Below, piece by piece: positions 16,437 through 24,380 of a stretch of DNA of 64,000 nt. The notes beneath the pieces were generated by a model. The model had not been told where the DNA came from. It searched no databases and saw only the letters and a program-made list of their open reading frames with translations. Source of the DNA: Aquimonas sp002352135 (lineage in GTDB: Bacteria; Pseudomonadota; Gammaproteobacteria; Xanthomonadales; Xanthomonadaceae). Position 1 is the first letter of the stretch; each line of letters starts with the position of its first letter. The stretch is from assembly GCA_035440755.1 (NCBI GenBank), contig DAORND010000002.1, positions 1 to 64,000 on the forward strand. Reading direction: 5' to 3'. Position numbers and translations under genes: made by a program.

Positions 16437-17315
16437 ATGGAAATTACAGCCAGTCTGGTGAAAGACCTGCGTGAGCGCTCTGGCGCCGGCATGATGGAAT
16501 GCAAGAAAGCCCTGACCGAGTGCGGCGGTGATATTGACGCCGCCATGGAACATTTGCGCAAGACCGGTTTGGCCAAGGCCGACAAGAAAGCGGATCGTGT
16601 CGCCGCCGAAGGTCGCATCGTCGCGGCGTCGGCCGCTGGCAAAGCGGTTCTGGTCGAAGTCAATTCTGAAACCGATTTCGTCGCCAAAGACGAGAACTTT
16701 GTCGCCTTCGCCAGCTCCGTCGCAGATGCCGCGCTTGCTGCCAACGCGCTTGACGTCGAGGCGCTGAAGCTGGCCAAGCTGCCGTCGGGTGAAAGCGTCG
16801 AAGAGGCGCGCGCGGCCGTCATCGCCAAAGTCGGTGAAAACGTTCAGGTGCGTCGCATGGCCTCCATCTGCAGCGAGAATCACGTTGCTGCGTATATTCA
16901 TGGCGGTCGCATTGGCGTTCTGGTTGAACTGAAGGGCGGCGACATTGAGCTTGCCCGTGGCTTGGCCATGCACATCGCCGCCATGAATCCGCCCTACAAC
17001 AAGGCGAGCGACGTGCCTGCCGACTTTGTAGCGAAGGAAAAGGAAATCGAACTGGCCAAGATGTCTGAAAAGGACAAGGCCAAGCCTGCCGATATTCTTG
17101 AAAAGATCATCAGTGGCAAGATCAACAAGATCATCAACGAAGTGACCTTGTACGGGCAGCCCTATGTGCTCAACACCGACCAAACTGTTGAGCAAGCGTT
17201 GAAGGCAGCAAACGCTGAGGTCATCCAGTTCTCGCGCCTCGCCGTTGGTGAGGGTATCGAGAAGGTGGTTGAGGACTACGCTGCGGAAGTGATGAAGCAA
17301 GCCGGTCTGGCCTGA
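16437..17315 (+). CDS. tsf: Translation elongation factor Ts
   Basis: 292 residues from the ATG at 16437 with TGAGGA upstream. EF-Ts is the nucleotide exchange factor for EF-Tu. The N-terminal UBA-like domain (VKDLRERSGAGMMECKKAL), the TDFVAK motif that reaches the EF-Tu nucleotide site and the HIAAMNPPY segment are all present. It is co-transcribed with rpsB and ends in a strong terminator, so pyrH, which follows tsf in many bacteria, is not part of this operon here. Confidence 0.98.
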   Translation: MEITASLVKDLRERSGAGMMECKKALTECGGDIDAAMEHLRKTGLAKADKKADRVAAEGRIVAASAAGKAVLVEVNSETDFVAKDENFVAFASSVADAALAANALDVEALKLAKLPSGESVEEARAAVIAKVGENVQVRRMASICSENHVAAYIHGGRIGVLVELKGGDIELARGLAMHIAAMNPPYNKASDVPADFVAKEKEIELAKMSEKDKAKPADILEKIISGKINKIINEVTLYGQPYVLNTDQTVEQALKAANAEVIQFSRLAVGEGIEKVVEDYAAEVMKQAGLA

Positions 17316-17338
17316 GCCCAGTCGTTTTCGAGCTGACA

Positions 17339-17370
17339 GAAACGCGACCTTCGGGTCGCGTTTCTCGTTT
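17339..17370 (+). terminator. Rho-independent terminator after tsf
   Basis: An 11-bp GC-rich perfect stem (GAAACGCGACC with GGTCGCGTTTC) closed by a TTCG tetraloop is followed by TCGTTT, starting 23 bases after the tsf stop. Confidence 0.85.
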
Positions 17371-17513
17371 CCGGCCAGCAAGCCACCTTTTTGCCCTGTC
17401 CTGACCGACAGCCCCGGATCGACGGGCTCAACTCGGTGCGCGTCGCATGCCATAATGCCACCTTCGTCCCCTTCCCCGCAGGGGTGGCCAAAGCACATGT
17501 ACGGGAGTTCCGC

Positions 17514-18101
17514 ATGGTGATCGCCATTCGCGATGTTTGCGACAACGATCTGGATGCAGTGATGGCGCTTAACAACGGGGCTGGACAGGGCATTCTGCCT
17601 TTGGACCTTGCGCAGATTCAGTTCTTCATGCGCGAGGCCGAGTACTTTCGTGTCGCCGAGATGGACGGCGAAGTGATCGGTTTTCTTATTGGTGTCTTGC
17701 CAGAAGCGCCGTATACGAGCTCGAACTTCCTCTGGTTTCGCGACCGTTATCCCAATTTTCTCTACGTGGACCGCATCGTTGTCGCCGGATCGCGTCGCGG
17801 CGCGGGCTTGGGAAGGATTTTCTACGCCGACGTCACCAGTTACGCTGAGGTCCGCGTCCCGCTGCTCTGTTGCGAAGTGTTCCTCGAACCGCGTAACGAT
17901 GCAGCGTTATTGTTTCACGGTACCTATGGATTCCAAGAGGTTGGACAGCACGCGATGGCCGAGTCCGGTCGCAAAGTTTCCATGCTGGCCAAAGATCTGC
18001 CGAGCTTCCAGTATGTAGACCTGAACTACCTGCAGAAAGATGGGTTGCCGCACGAAGATTGGCTGCAAAGCCGCCGCATCCACAACACCACCAAGTCATA
18101 G
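17514..18101 (+). CDS. GNAT-family N-acetyltransferase
   Basis: 195 residues from the ATG at 17514, with CGGGAG a few bases upstream. The GNAT acetyl-CoA loop is visible as SRRGAGLGRIFYADV after the beta-4 strand LYVDRIVV, and FHGTYGFQEVG is the usual C-terminal strand-turn. The substrate cannot be read from the sequence. The gene starts after the tsf terminator and ends six bases before minC, so it is probably the first gene of a min operon. Whether it acetylates a division protein or a small molecule is unknown. Confidence 0.85.
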   Translation: MVIAIRDVCDNDLDAVMALNNGAGQGILPLDLAQIQFFMREAEYFRVAEMDGEVIGFLIGVLPEAPYTSSNFLWFRDRYPNFLYVDRIVVAGSRRGAGLGRIFYADVTSYAEVRVPLLCCEVFLEPRNDAALLFHGTYGFQEVGQHAMAESGRKVSMLAKDLPSFQYVDLNYLQKDGLPHEDWLQSRRIHNTTKS

Positions 18102-18107
18102 TTGGAA

Positions 18108-18872
18108 ATGAGCATCACCTCCTACGAACAAGCTGGCGAGCTGAAAATCGGTCAGGTTGGTATAGCCAACCTACGCATCAAGTCCATGGACGTATCGCAG
18201 CTGGTTGCGGAGATGCGCGAGCGTGTCGAGCGTGCCCCGAAGATGTTTCAGCATGCGGCGATCATTCTTGACTTTGGCTCACTGATGCACTGCCCACGGG
18301 TGGAAGAAGCAAGGGCACTGCAGAGTGCTCTGCGCGACTGTGGCGTGCTTCCTGTCGCGATCGCCGTTGGCACCAGCGACATTGAAGCCCTCGCGCGCGC
18401 ACTCGAACTCCCTTTGCTGGCACGGTTTCGCGCGCAATATGAGAGTTCGGGAAGTTCAAGTGATCTTCGTTCGGAAACGCCTGCCGCATCCCGACCTGAA
18501 CCCACGACTTCAGCGCCGTTGAAGCCGTCGGCAGTTGGTGAAAGCACAGGGCTATTGCATTCAGCGCCGCTGCGATCCGGTCAGCAGATTTATGCGCAGG
18601 GGCGCGACCTAATTGTCAATGCCATGGTGGGCAATGGCGCCGAAGCCATTGCTGATGGCTCGATCCACGTCTATGGTGCCCTGCGAGGCAGAGCGCTGGC
18701 GGGTGCCCGCGGCGAGACGCAGGCGCGAATTTTTTGCCGTGAATTCAATGCGGAGTTGGTCGCCATCGCGGGCCAATATCGGGTGATGGAGACCGTTCCG
18801 CCAGAACTGCAGGGGAAGTCAGTGCAGATCTGGTTGGAAAACGACAAACTTCAGTTTGCGGTCCTGAATTGA
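18108..18872 (+). CDS. minC: Septum site-determining protein MinC
   Basis: 254 residues from the ATG at 18108; an in-frame TTG at 18102 is possible but less likely. MinC inhibits FtsZ assembly away from midcell when recruited to the membrane by MinD. The N-terminal domain is followed by a Ser/Pro-rich linker (about 115-150) and the beta-helical C-terminal domain with GQQIYAQGRDLIVNAMVGNG, ADGSIHVYGALRGRALAG and the MinD-contacting region. The length fits the family (E. coli 231) with a slightly longer linker. Confidence 0.95.
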   Translation: MSITSYEQAGELKIGQVGIANLRIKSMDVSQLVAEMRERVERAPKMFQHAAIILDFGSLMHCPRVEEARALQSALRDCGVLPVAIAVGTSDIEALARALELPLLARFRAQYESSGSSSDLRSETPAASRPEPTTSAPLKPSAVGESTGLLHSAPLRSGQQIYAQGRDLIVNAMVGNGAEAIADGSIHVYGALRGRALAGARGETQARIFCREFNAELVAIAGQYRVMETVPPELQGKSVQIWLENDKLQFAVLN

Positions 18873-18903
18873 TTCCGAAATATGCACTTCTGGGAGATGC
18901 GTC

Positions 18904-19713
18904 TTGGCTGAAATCATCGTTGTCACTTCGGGGAAGGGTGGTGTTGGCAAGACCACCACCAGCGCCAGTCTGGCCATGGGTTTGGCGCGGATGGGAAAAC
19001 GGGTCGCGGTGATCGATTTTGACGTCGGCCTGCGCAACCTCGACTTGATCATGGGCTGCGAACGCCGTGTGGTCTACGATTTTGTCAACGTCATCCATGG
19101 TGAGGCGACGCTCAAACAGGCGCTGATTCGCGACAAGCGATTCGAGAACCTCGCTGTTTTGGCCGCATCGCAGACTCGTGACAAGGATGCGCTAACCAAA
19201 GAGGGTGTGGAAAAGGTTCTGAAGGATCTGGACCAAGATGGATTTGACATCATTCTTTGTGATTCCCCAGCAGGAATTGAGAAAGGTGCCTTTCTGGCGA
19301 TGTATTTCGCTGATCGCGCGGTGGTGGTCGTTAATCCTGAGGTGTCGTCCGTTCGCGACTCGGATCGCATTCTGGGGTTGCTGTCCAGCAAAACCCGAAA
19401 AGCCGAGCAAGGCAGTCGCGTGCAGGAGTATTTGTTTCTGACGCGTTACAACCCCAAGCGGGTGGAGTCCGGCGAGATGATGAGTATCGCGGATGTCGAG
19501 GAAGTCCTTGGCATCAAGGCAATCGGCGTCATCCCTGAATCGCCAGATGTGCTGAGCGCGTCAAACAAGGGCGAGCCGGTGATTCTGGACGATGCCTCGA
19601 TCGCCGGACAGGCATACTCCGACGCCGTTGCTCGGTTGCTGGGCGAGGACCGGCCAATGCGATTTACCCAAGTTGAGAAGAAAGGCCTGCTGCAGAAGCT
19701 GTTTGGAGGCTGA
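18904..19713 (+). CDS. minD: Septum site-determining ATPase MinD
   Basis: 269 residues. The start is TTG at 18904, preceded by GGGAG; no ATG fits the conserved N terminus, which begins (M)AEIIVVTSGKGGVGKTT. The deviant Walker A motif KGGVGKTT, the Walker B-like ILCDSPAG and a C-terminal amphipathic membrane-targeting helix (KKGLLQKLFGG) are present. MinD binds the membrane as an ATP dimer, carries MinC, and is released by MinE, producing pole-to-pole oscillation. Spacing to minE is two bases. Confidence 0.98.
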   Translation: MAEIIVVTSGKGGVGKTTTSASLAMGLARMGKRVAVIDFDVGLRNLDLIMGCERRVVYDFVNVIHGEATLKQALIRDKRFENLAVLAASQTRDKDALTKEGVEKVLKDLDQDGFDIILCDSPAGIEKGAFLAMYFADRAVVVVNPEVSSVRDSDRILGLLSSKTRKAEQGSRVQEYLFLTRYNPKRVESGEMMSIADVEEVLGIKAIGVIPESPDVLSASNKGEPVILDDASIAGQAYSDAVARLLGEDRPMRFTQVEKKGLLQKLFGG

Positions 19714-19715
19714 CC

Positions 19716-19985
19716 ATGGGGATTTTCGACTTTTTGAGGGCGAAACCCAAGGCGACCGCCAATATCGCCAAAGAACGCTTGCGCATCATCGTGGCGCAGG
19801 AGCGCACACATCGAGGTGCGCCAGACTACCTGCCATTGCTGCGCAGAGAATTGCTGGAGGTCATCCGCAAGTACGTCAATGTCGATTTCGATGCCGTCAA
19901 GGTCGACCTCGTCAAGGACGGCGAGCACGAGGTGCTGGATATTTCTGTCGCATTGCCGGAAACCCGTCCCAGCGAAAATTCATGA
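19716..19985 (+). CDS. minE: Cell division topological specificity factor MinE
   Basis: 89 residues (E. coli 88). The N-terminal membrane-binding segment MGIFDFLRAKPK and the MinD-activating stretch AKERLRIIVAQERTHRG are followed by a dimerisation domain with LLRRELLEVIRKYV. MinE stimulates MinD ATPase and confines MinC/MinD to the poles. Its stop codon overlaps the start of the next gene (ATGA at 19982-19985). Confidence 0.98.
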   Translation: MGIFDFLRAKPKATANIAKERLRIIVAQERTHRGAPDYLPLLRRELLEVIRKYVNVDFDAVKVDLVKDGEHEVLDISVALPETRPSENS

Positions 19986-20479
19986 CGTCCGCCGAACCGA
20001 CTTCGGAGGTGCTTCGATTGCGGGACATTTCTTGGTCGCAGGTTGCCGAAGTGCTGGATACCTATCAGTTGCAGCTCAGCCGCGTGCCGGATGGGCAACC
20101 GATCCCGGGAAGCTACTGGGGTGAATGCGAGGCGGGCATCATCGGCAGCGTGGTCTACGCGCGAAGCGATACGCCGGTTCACTCACTGCTGCATGAGGCC
20201 TGTCACCTGATTGTGCTGCCCGTGGAGCGGCGCTCACTTGTTCACACCGACGCCACCGATTCGATCGACGAAGAGGACGCGACCTGCTACTTGCAGATTC
20301 TGCTCAGCGATTTGTTGGTTGGCGTGGGCCGTCAACGAGCAATGCAGGACATGGATGCCTGGGGATACACCTACCGCCTCGGCTCGACACGGGCCTGGTT
20401 TGAGCAGGATGCTGAAAATGCCTGCGACTGGCTGACGCAACGTGGCCTGTTGCCCTTGCATGCCACCAAAGGACAGTAA
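19982..20479 (+). CDS. Small HExxH zinc-metallopeptidase-like protein, end of min operon
   Basis: 165 residues from the ATG at 19982, translationally coupled to minE by a 4-base overlap; the longer open frame upstream is a shadow of minD/minE. I do not recognise a named family. What can be seen is a helix with HEACH (71-75) fitting the HExxH zinc site, then about 20 residues later SIDEEDATCYLQILL (94-108). There Glu97 or Glu98 could be the third zinc ligand, as in the E-x-x-A helix of IrrE/M78-type peptidases. No signal peptide or membrane span is seen, so it is probably cytoplasmic. Four Cys and several Trp and Tyr are scattered. Peptidase activity is inference; the link to Min proteins rests on gene order. 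Confidence 0.8.
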   Translation: MTSAEPTSEVLRLRDISWSQVAEVLDTYQLQLSRVPDGQPIPGSYWGECEAGIIGSVVYARSDTPVHSLLHEACHLIVLPVERRSLVHTDATDSIDEEDATCYLQILLSDLLVGVGRQRAMQDMDAWGYTYRLGSTRAWFEQDAENACDWLTQRGLLPLHATKGQ

Positions 20480-20563
20480 GAACAAGCTGGTAGCCTTCAT
20501 TGGGCGCGCGGATAATGCGCACTCGATTTAACCCGACGCAACAACCTAGCCAGGAGAACGCTC

Positions 20564-21742
20564 ATGTCAAGCGATGTCGTCATTGTCGGTGCAAAACGCA
20601 CTGCGATCGGATCATTCCAGGGCCAGTTCTCGGGCGTTCCGACGCCGACGCTGGGCGCCGCAGCGATCCGTGCCGCACTGACCCAATCCGGACTTGCCGG
20701 TGAGCAGGTCGACGAAGTTCTGATGGGCTGCGTGCTGCCCGCCAATCTCGGTCAGGCTCCCGCACGGCAAGCCACGCTGGCTGCTGGTTTGCCGCTGGCC
20801 ACTGGGGCCACTACGTTGAATAAGGTGTGCGGGTCCGGCATGAAAGCAATCATGCTCGCGCATGACCTCATCCGGGCCGGTTCCGCAAACGTCGTCGTCG
20901 CAGGCGGCATGGAATCCATGACCAATGCCCCGCATCTACTCGCCGCTCGTGCAGGCATCCGCTATGGCGATGGCAAGCTGGTCGACCACATGGCATGGGA
21001 CGGCCTCACCGATCCCTACAAAGGTCAGGCAATGGGGGTTTTCGGGGAAGCGTGTGCAGACAAGTACACCTTTACCCGTGAAAATCAGGACGCGTTCTCC
21101 GCCGAGTCCGTGCGTCGCGCAATGGCCGCGCAGAGCGCTGGCGCCTTCGCTGCCGAGATCACCCCGGTAACGGTCAGCGGTAGAAAAGGCGATGTCGATA
21201 TCCTGAGCGATGAAGAGCCAGCACGTTGTGATATCGATAAAATCCCAACCCTGCGCGCGGCATTTCGCAAGGAAAACGGCACGATTACGGCCGCGAGCGC
21301 TTCGAAAATCTCGGATGGTGCCGCAGCCATCGTGCTGATGAGCGAAGCCGATGCTGCTGCGAAAGGTGCCAAACCGATTGCACGTGTTGTGGCGCACGCT
21401 ACCCACTCACAGGCACCCGAGTGGTTCACTACTGCGCCTGTCGGTGCCATGCAGAAAGTGCTGCAAAAGGCAGGCTGGACGGTTGCAGACGTCGATCTGT
21501 TCGAGATCAATGAAGCATTTGCCGTAGTCGCCATGGCGGCCATGGTTGACCTCGACATTCCACACGACAAGGTCAACGTGAATGGTGGCGCCTGTGCGCT
21601 GGGACATCCGATCGGCGCTTCCGGCGCGCGGATTGTCGTCACCCTGTTGCACGCACTGAAAGCAAGGGGACTCAAGCGCGGCGTGGCCAGCCTTTGCATC
21701 GGTGGCGGTGAGGCGACTGCACTCGCTGTCGAGTTGATGTAA
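20564..21742 (+). CDS. Acetyl-CoA C-acetyltransferase (thiolase)
   Basis: 392 residues with a good AGGAG before the ATG. Thiolase-family landmarks are the acylated Cys in NKVCGSGMKA, the GGMESMTNAP stretch, NEAFAV, the His in GGACALGHPIGASGARI and the second Cys in SLCIGGGEATAL. It condenses or cleaves acetoacetyl-CoA in the cytoplasm. It stands 16 bases upstream of a methylcrotonyl-CoA carboxylase subunit and an enoyl-CoA hydratase, so the likely role is the last step of leucine/ketone degradation, although biosynthetic thiolases look the same. Confidence 0.93.
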   Translation: MSSDVVIVGAKRTAIGSFQGQFSGVPTPTLGAAAIRAALTQSGLAGEQVDEVLMGCVLPANLGQAPARQATLAAGLPLATGATTLNKVCGSGMKAIMLAHDLIRAGSANVVVAGGMESMTNAPHLLAARAGIRYGDGKLVDHMAWDGLTDPYKGQAMGVFGEACADKYTFTRENQDAFSAESVRRAMAAQSAGAFAAEITPVTVSGRKGDVDILSDEEPARCDIDKIPTLRAAFRKENGTITAASASKISDGAAAIVLMSEADAAAKGAKPIARVVAHATHSQAPEWFTTAPVGAMQKVLQKAGWTVADVDLFEINEAFAVVAMAAMVDLDIPHDKVNVNGGACALGHPIGASGARIVVTLLHALKARGLKRGVASLCIGGGEATALAVELM

Positions 21743-21758
21743 GGACGGCACGCCCCCG

Positions 21759-23366
21759 ATGGCCGTCATTCAATCTCAGCTCGATACGCGGAGCGGCGAC
21801 TTTACCGAAAACCAACGCCACATGCGCGAACTGGTGACCGACCTCCGTCTCCAGTTGCAACGCGTTGCCCTGGGCGGCGGTGACAAGGCCCGTGCCAAGC
21901 ATCTTGAGCGCGGCAAGTTGTTGCCACGCGAGCGCATTGATGCCTTGCTGGATGCGGGTTCGCCGTTTCTCGAAATCGCTCCGCAGGCGGCGCACGGCAT
22001 GTACGAGGACCAGGCGCCTGGCGCAGGTCTTGTCGCCGGTATCGGCCGTGTCCATCAGCAGGAAGTGGTTGTTGTCGCCAATGACGCGACTGTCAAAGGC
22101 GGCACCTACTTCCCGATGACGGTCAAGAAACACTTGCGCGCGCAAGAGATCGCACGCGAGAACCGCCTGCCCTGCGTGTATCTGGTTGACTCAGGTGGAG
22201 CCTTTCTGCCACTGCAGGACGAGGTATTTCCGGACAAGGAACACTTCGGCCGCATTTTCTACAATCAGGCGCGACTGTCTGCCGAGAACATTCCACAGAT
22301 TGCGGTGGTAATGGGAAGTTGCACCGCGGGCGGTGCGTATGTGCCCGCGATGTGCGACGAGTCCATCATCGTGAAGGAACAAGGCACGATCTTTCTTGGC
22401 GGCCCACCGTTGGTGAAGGCCGCGACAGGTGAAGTCGTAGACGCCGAGTCGTTGGGCGGTGCAGACGTTCATACCAGTGTGTCCGGTGTCGCCGATCACT
22501 TCGCGGAGAATGACCGTCACGCCCTGCAGATCGCCCGGGACATTCTTCAGCACCTGAATCGCGTCAAGACTCCCCCCGTTTCATTGCAGGCGGCGCGCGA
22601 ACCGCTCTACGCTGCGGAAGAAATCTATGGCGTTGTGCCGAAGGATGCGCGTCGCCCCTTCGACATCCGCGAAGTCATCGCGCGACTGGTGGACGATTCG
22701 GCATTTCAGGAGTTCAAGGCGCGCTACGGCAAGACGCTGGTCTGCGGCTTTGCTCACGTCTATGGCATGCCTATTGGCATTGTCGCCAACAACGGCATCC
22801 TGTTTTCCGAGTCGGCACTGAAGGGTGCCCACTTCATCGAACTCTGCAATCAGCGCGGCATTCCCTTGCTGTTCCTGCAAAACATTACCGGCTTCATGGT
22901 GGGGCGGAAGTACGAAAACGCCGGCATCGCGAAAGACGGCGCGAAGATGGTTACCGCGGTGGCATGTGCCTCGGTGCCCAAGTTCACCGTGGTGATCGGT
23001 GGCAGTTTTGGCGCGGGCAATTACGCAATGTGCGGTCGCGCCTACGGCGCCCGCTTCCTATGGACCTGGCCCAACGCGCGAATCTCGGTGATGGGGGGCG
23101 AACAGGCGGCCAGTGTGCTGGCGACGGTGCGCCGTGATGGTCTCGAAGCTGCGGGCAAGGCATGGAGTGCCGAGGAAGAAGACGCCTTTAAAGCCCCAAT
23201 TCGCGACCAGTACGAACGTCAAGGTCATCCCTATTACGCCACCGCAAGGCTGTGGGATGACGGTGTCATCGATCCGGCGGACACGCGCCGCGTGCTAGGC
23301 CTGGCGTTGTCGGCCAGCTTGAACGCCCCCATTGAGGCAACGCGCTACGGCGTGTTCAGGATGTAG
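21759..23366 (+). CDS. liuB: Methylcrotonyl-CoA carboxylase carboxyltransferase (beta) subunit
   Basis: 535 residues. The carboxyltransferase subunit moves CO2 from biotin to 3-methylcrotonyl-CoA in leucine breakdown. The N-terminal half has VDSGGAFLPLQDEVFPD and SCTAGGAYVPAMCDE, and the C-terminal half has GGSFGAGNYAMCGRAY and MGGEQAASVL, all typical of the methylcrotonyl branch rather than the propionyl one. The biotin-carrying alpha subunit (liuD) is not in the window, so it must be encoded elsewhere. The hydratase gene follows after 8 bases. Confidence 0.92.
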   Translation: MAVIQSQLDTRSGDFTENQRHMRELVTDLRLQLQRVALGGGDKARAKHLERGKLLPRERIDALLDAGSPFLEIAPQAAHGMYEDQAPGAGLVAGIGRVHQQEVVVVANDATVKGGTYFPMTVKKHLRAQEIARENRLPCVYLVDSGGAFLPLQDEVFPDKEHFGRIFYNQARLSAENIPQIAVVMGSCTAGGAYVPAMCDESIIVKEQGTIFLGGPPLVKAATGEVVDAESLGGADVHTSVSGVADHFAENDRHALQIARDILQHLNRVKTPPVSLQAAREPLYAAEEIYGVVPKDARRPFDIREVIARLVDDSAFQEFKARYGKTLVCGFAHVYGMPIGIVANNGILFSESALKGAHFIELCNQRGIPLLFLQNITGFMVGRKYENAGIAKDGAKMVTAVACASVPKFTVVIGGSFGAGNYAMCGRAYGARFLWTWPNARISVMGGEQAASVLATVRRDGLEAAGKAWSAEEEDAFKAPIRDQYERQGHPYYATARLWDDGVIDPADTRRVLGLALSASLNAPIEATRYGVFRM

Positions 23367-23374
23367 GAACTCCG

Positions 23375-24169
23375 ATGGCATCTCCATTGAGTGTGCGAAT
23401 TTCGGCGGGCATTGCGACGCTGACACTGCAACGCGCGAAGATTCACAACGCCTTTGATGACGTACTGATCGCCACGCTGATCGATGCGTTGCGCGACATC
23501 GAAAACGACGAGGACGTCCGCGTCTTGGTGCTTACTGGCAGCGGGTCATCGTTCTCCGCGGGTGCGGACCTGGGATGGATGAAACGCATGGCGCAAGCCA
23601 GCGAGAAGGAAAACCGGCGTGACGCCCGCCAGCTGGCAAAGCTGATGCGGACACTGAACCACCTGGCGCTCCCCACCATCGCGCGAATCAATGGTCCAGC
23701 GCTAGGTGGTGGCGTCGGCCTAGTTGCCTGCTGTGACATCGCCATTGCATCGGAAGACGCTCGTTTCGGCCTGACTGAGGTTCGTCTGGGTTTGGTACCT
23801 GCGGTGATTTCTCCTTACGTTATCGATGCGATCGGTGCACGACACGCACGACGCCTGTTTCAAACCGGACAGGTCTTTGATGCCCGCGAGGCCGAACGCA
23901 TTGGACTGGTACACCGTTGCGTCACCGCCGCCGATCTGGACGCGGCCGTCGATGCCGAAATCGAGCGCCTCATGGCCGCCGGCCCGCTTGCCGTACGCGA
24001 GGCCAAAGCACTGGTTCAACGAATCGCCTATCCCGACAGCAAGCATCGTCGAGCGGTTGACGAAGAGAACGCCGAACTGATTGCGGCCCTGCGCGTATCA
24101 CCGGAAGGGCAAGAGGGGCTGCAGTCCTTTTTCGAGCGTCGTCCCGCACGATGGATCAGCAAAAACTGA
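23375..24169 (+). CDS. liuC: Enoyl-CoA hydratase/isomerase family, probably methylglutaconyl-CoA hydratase
   Basis: 264 residues. Crotonase fold with the oxyanion-hole motifs SSFSAGADLGWM and NGPALGGGVGL, and FGLTEVRLGLVPAVISPYV, a stretch characteristic of LiuC-type hydratases, which hydrate 3-methylglutaconyl-CoA to HMG-CoA. It directly follows liuB, which supports this function. Isovaleryl-CoA dehydrogenase (liuA), liuD and HMG-CoA lyase (liuE), usual partners, are absent from the window. A general enoyl-CoA hydratase remains possible. Confidence 0.82.
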   Translation: MASPLSVRISAGIATLTLQRAKIHNAFDDVLIATLIDALRDIENDEDVRVLVLTGSGSSFSAGADLGWMKRMAQASEKENRRDARQLAKLMRTLNHLALPTIARINGPALGGGVGLVACCDIAIASEDARFGLTEVRLGLVPAVISPYVIDAIGARHARRLFQTGQVFDAREAERIGLVHRCVTAADLDAAVDAEIERLMAAGPLAVREAKALVQRIAYPDSKHRRAVDEENAELIAALRVSPEGQEGLQSFFERRPARWISKN

Positions 24170-24380
24170 TATGCGGACACGTATTCAACTTTGGTCAAAA
24201 ACGTGAATCCAAGCCTTAATTTGTCGGCCGCAGCACCCTTGTTGCGACGCAAGAGGCGTGATCCGCAGTTTATACTTTCGCCCCCCAAACCAGCGCCTCG
24301 ACAACTGCTTCGCGAAAACGCTGCCCTGCGCATCGTGGTCGAGCATCCCAGCGTCAACGCCCCACTGACCGGTCAATCCT

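Noticed and set aside
16182..17498. 438-codon minus-strand open frame antisense to tsf
   Set aside because: EF-Ts on the plus strand is certain, and the antisense product resembles nothing known.
24271..24276. TATACT as the sucA promoter -10 box
   Set aside because: No acceptable -35 lies 16-18 bases upstream, so it is not listed as a feature.
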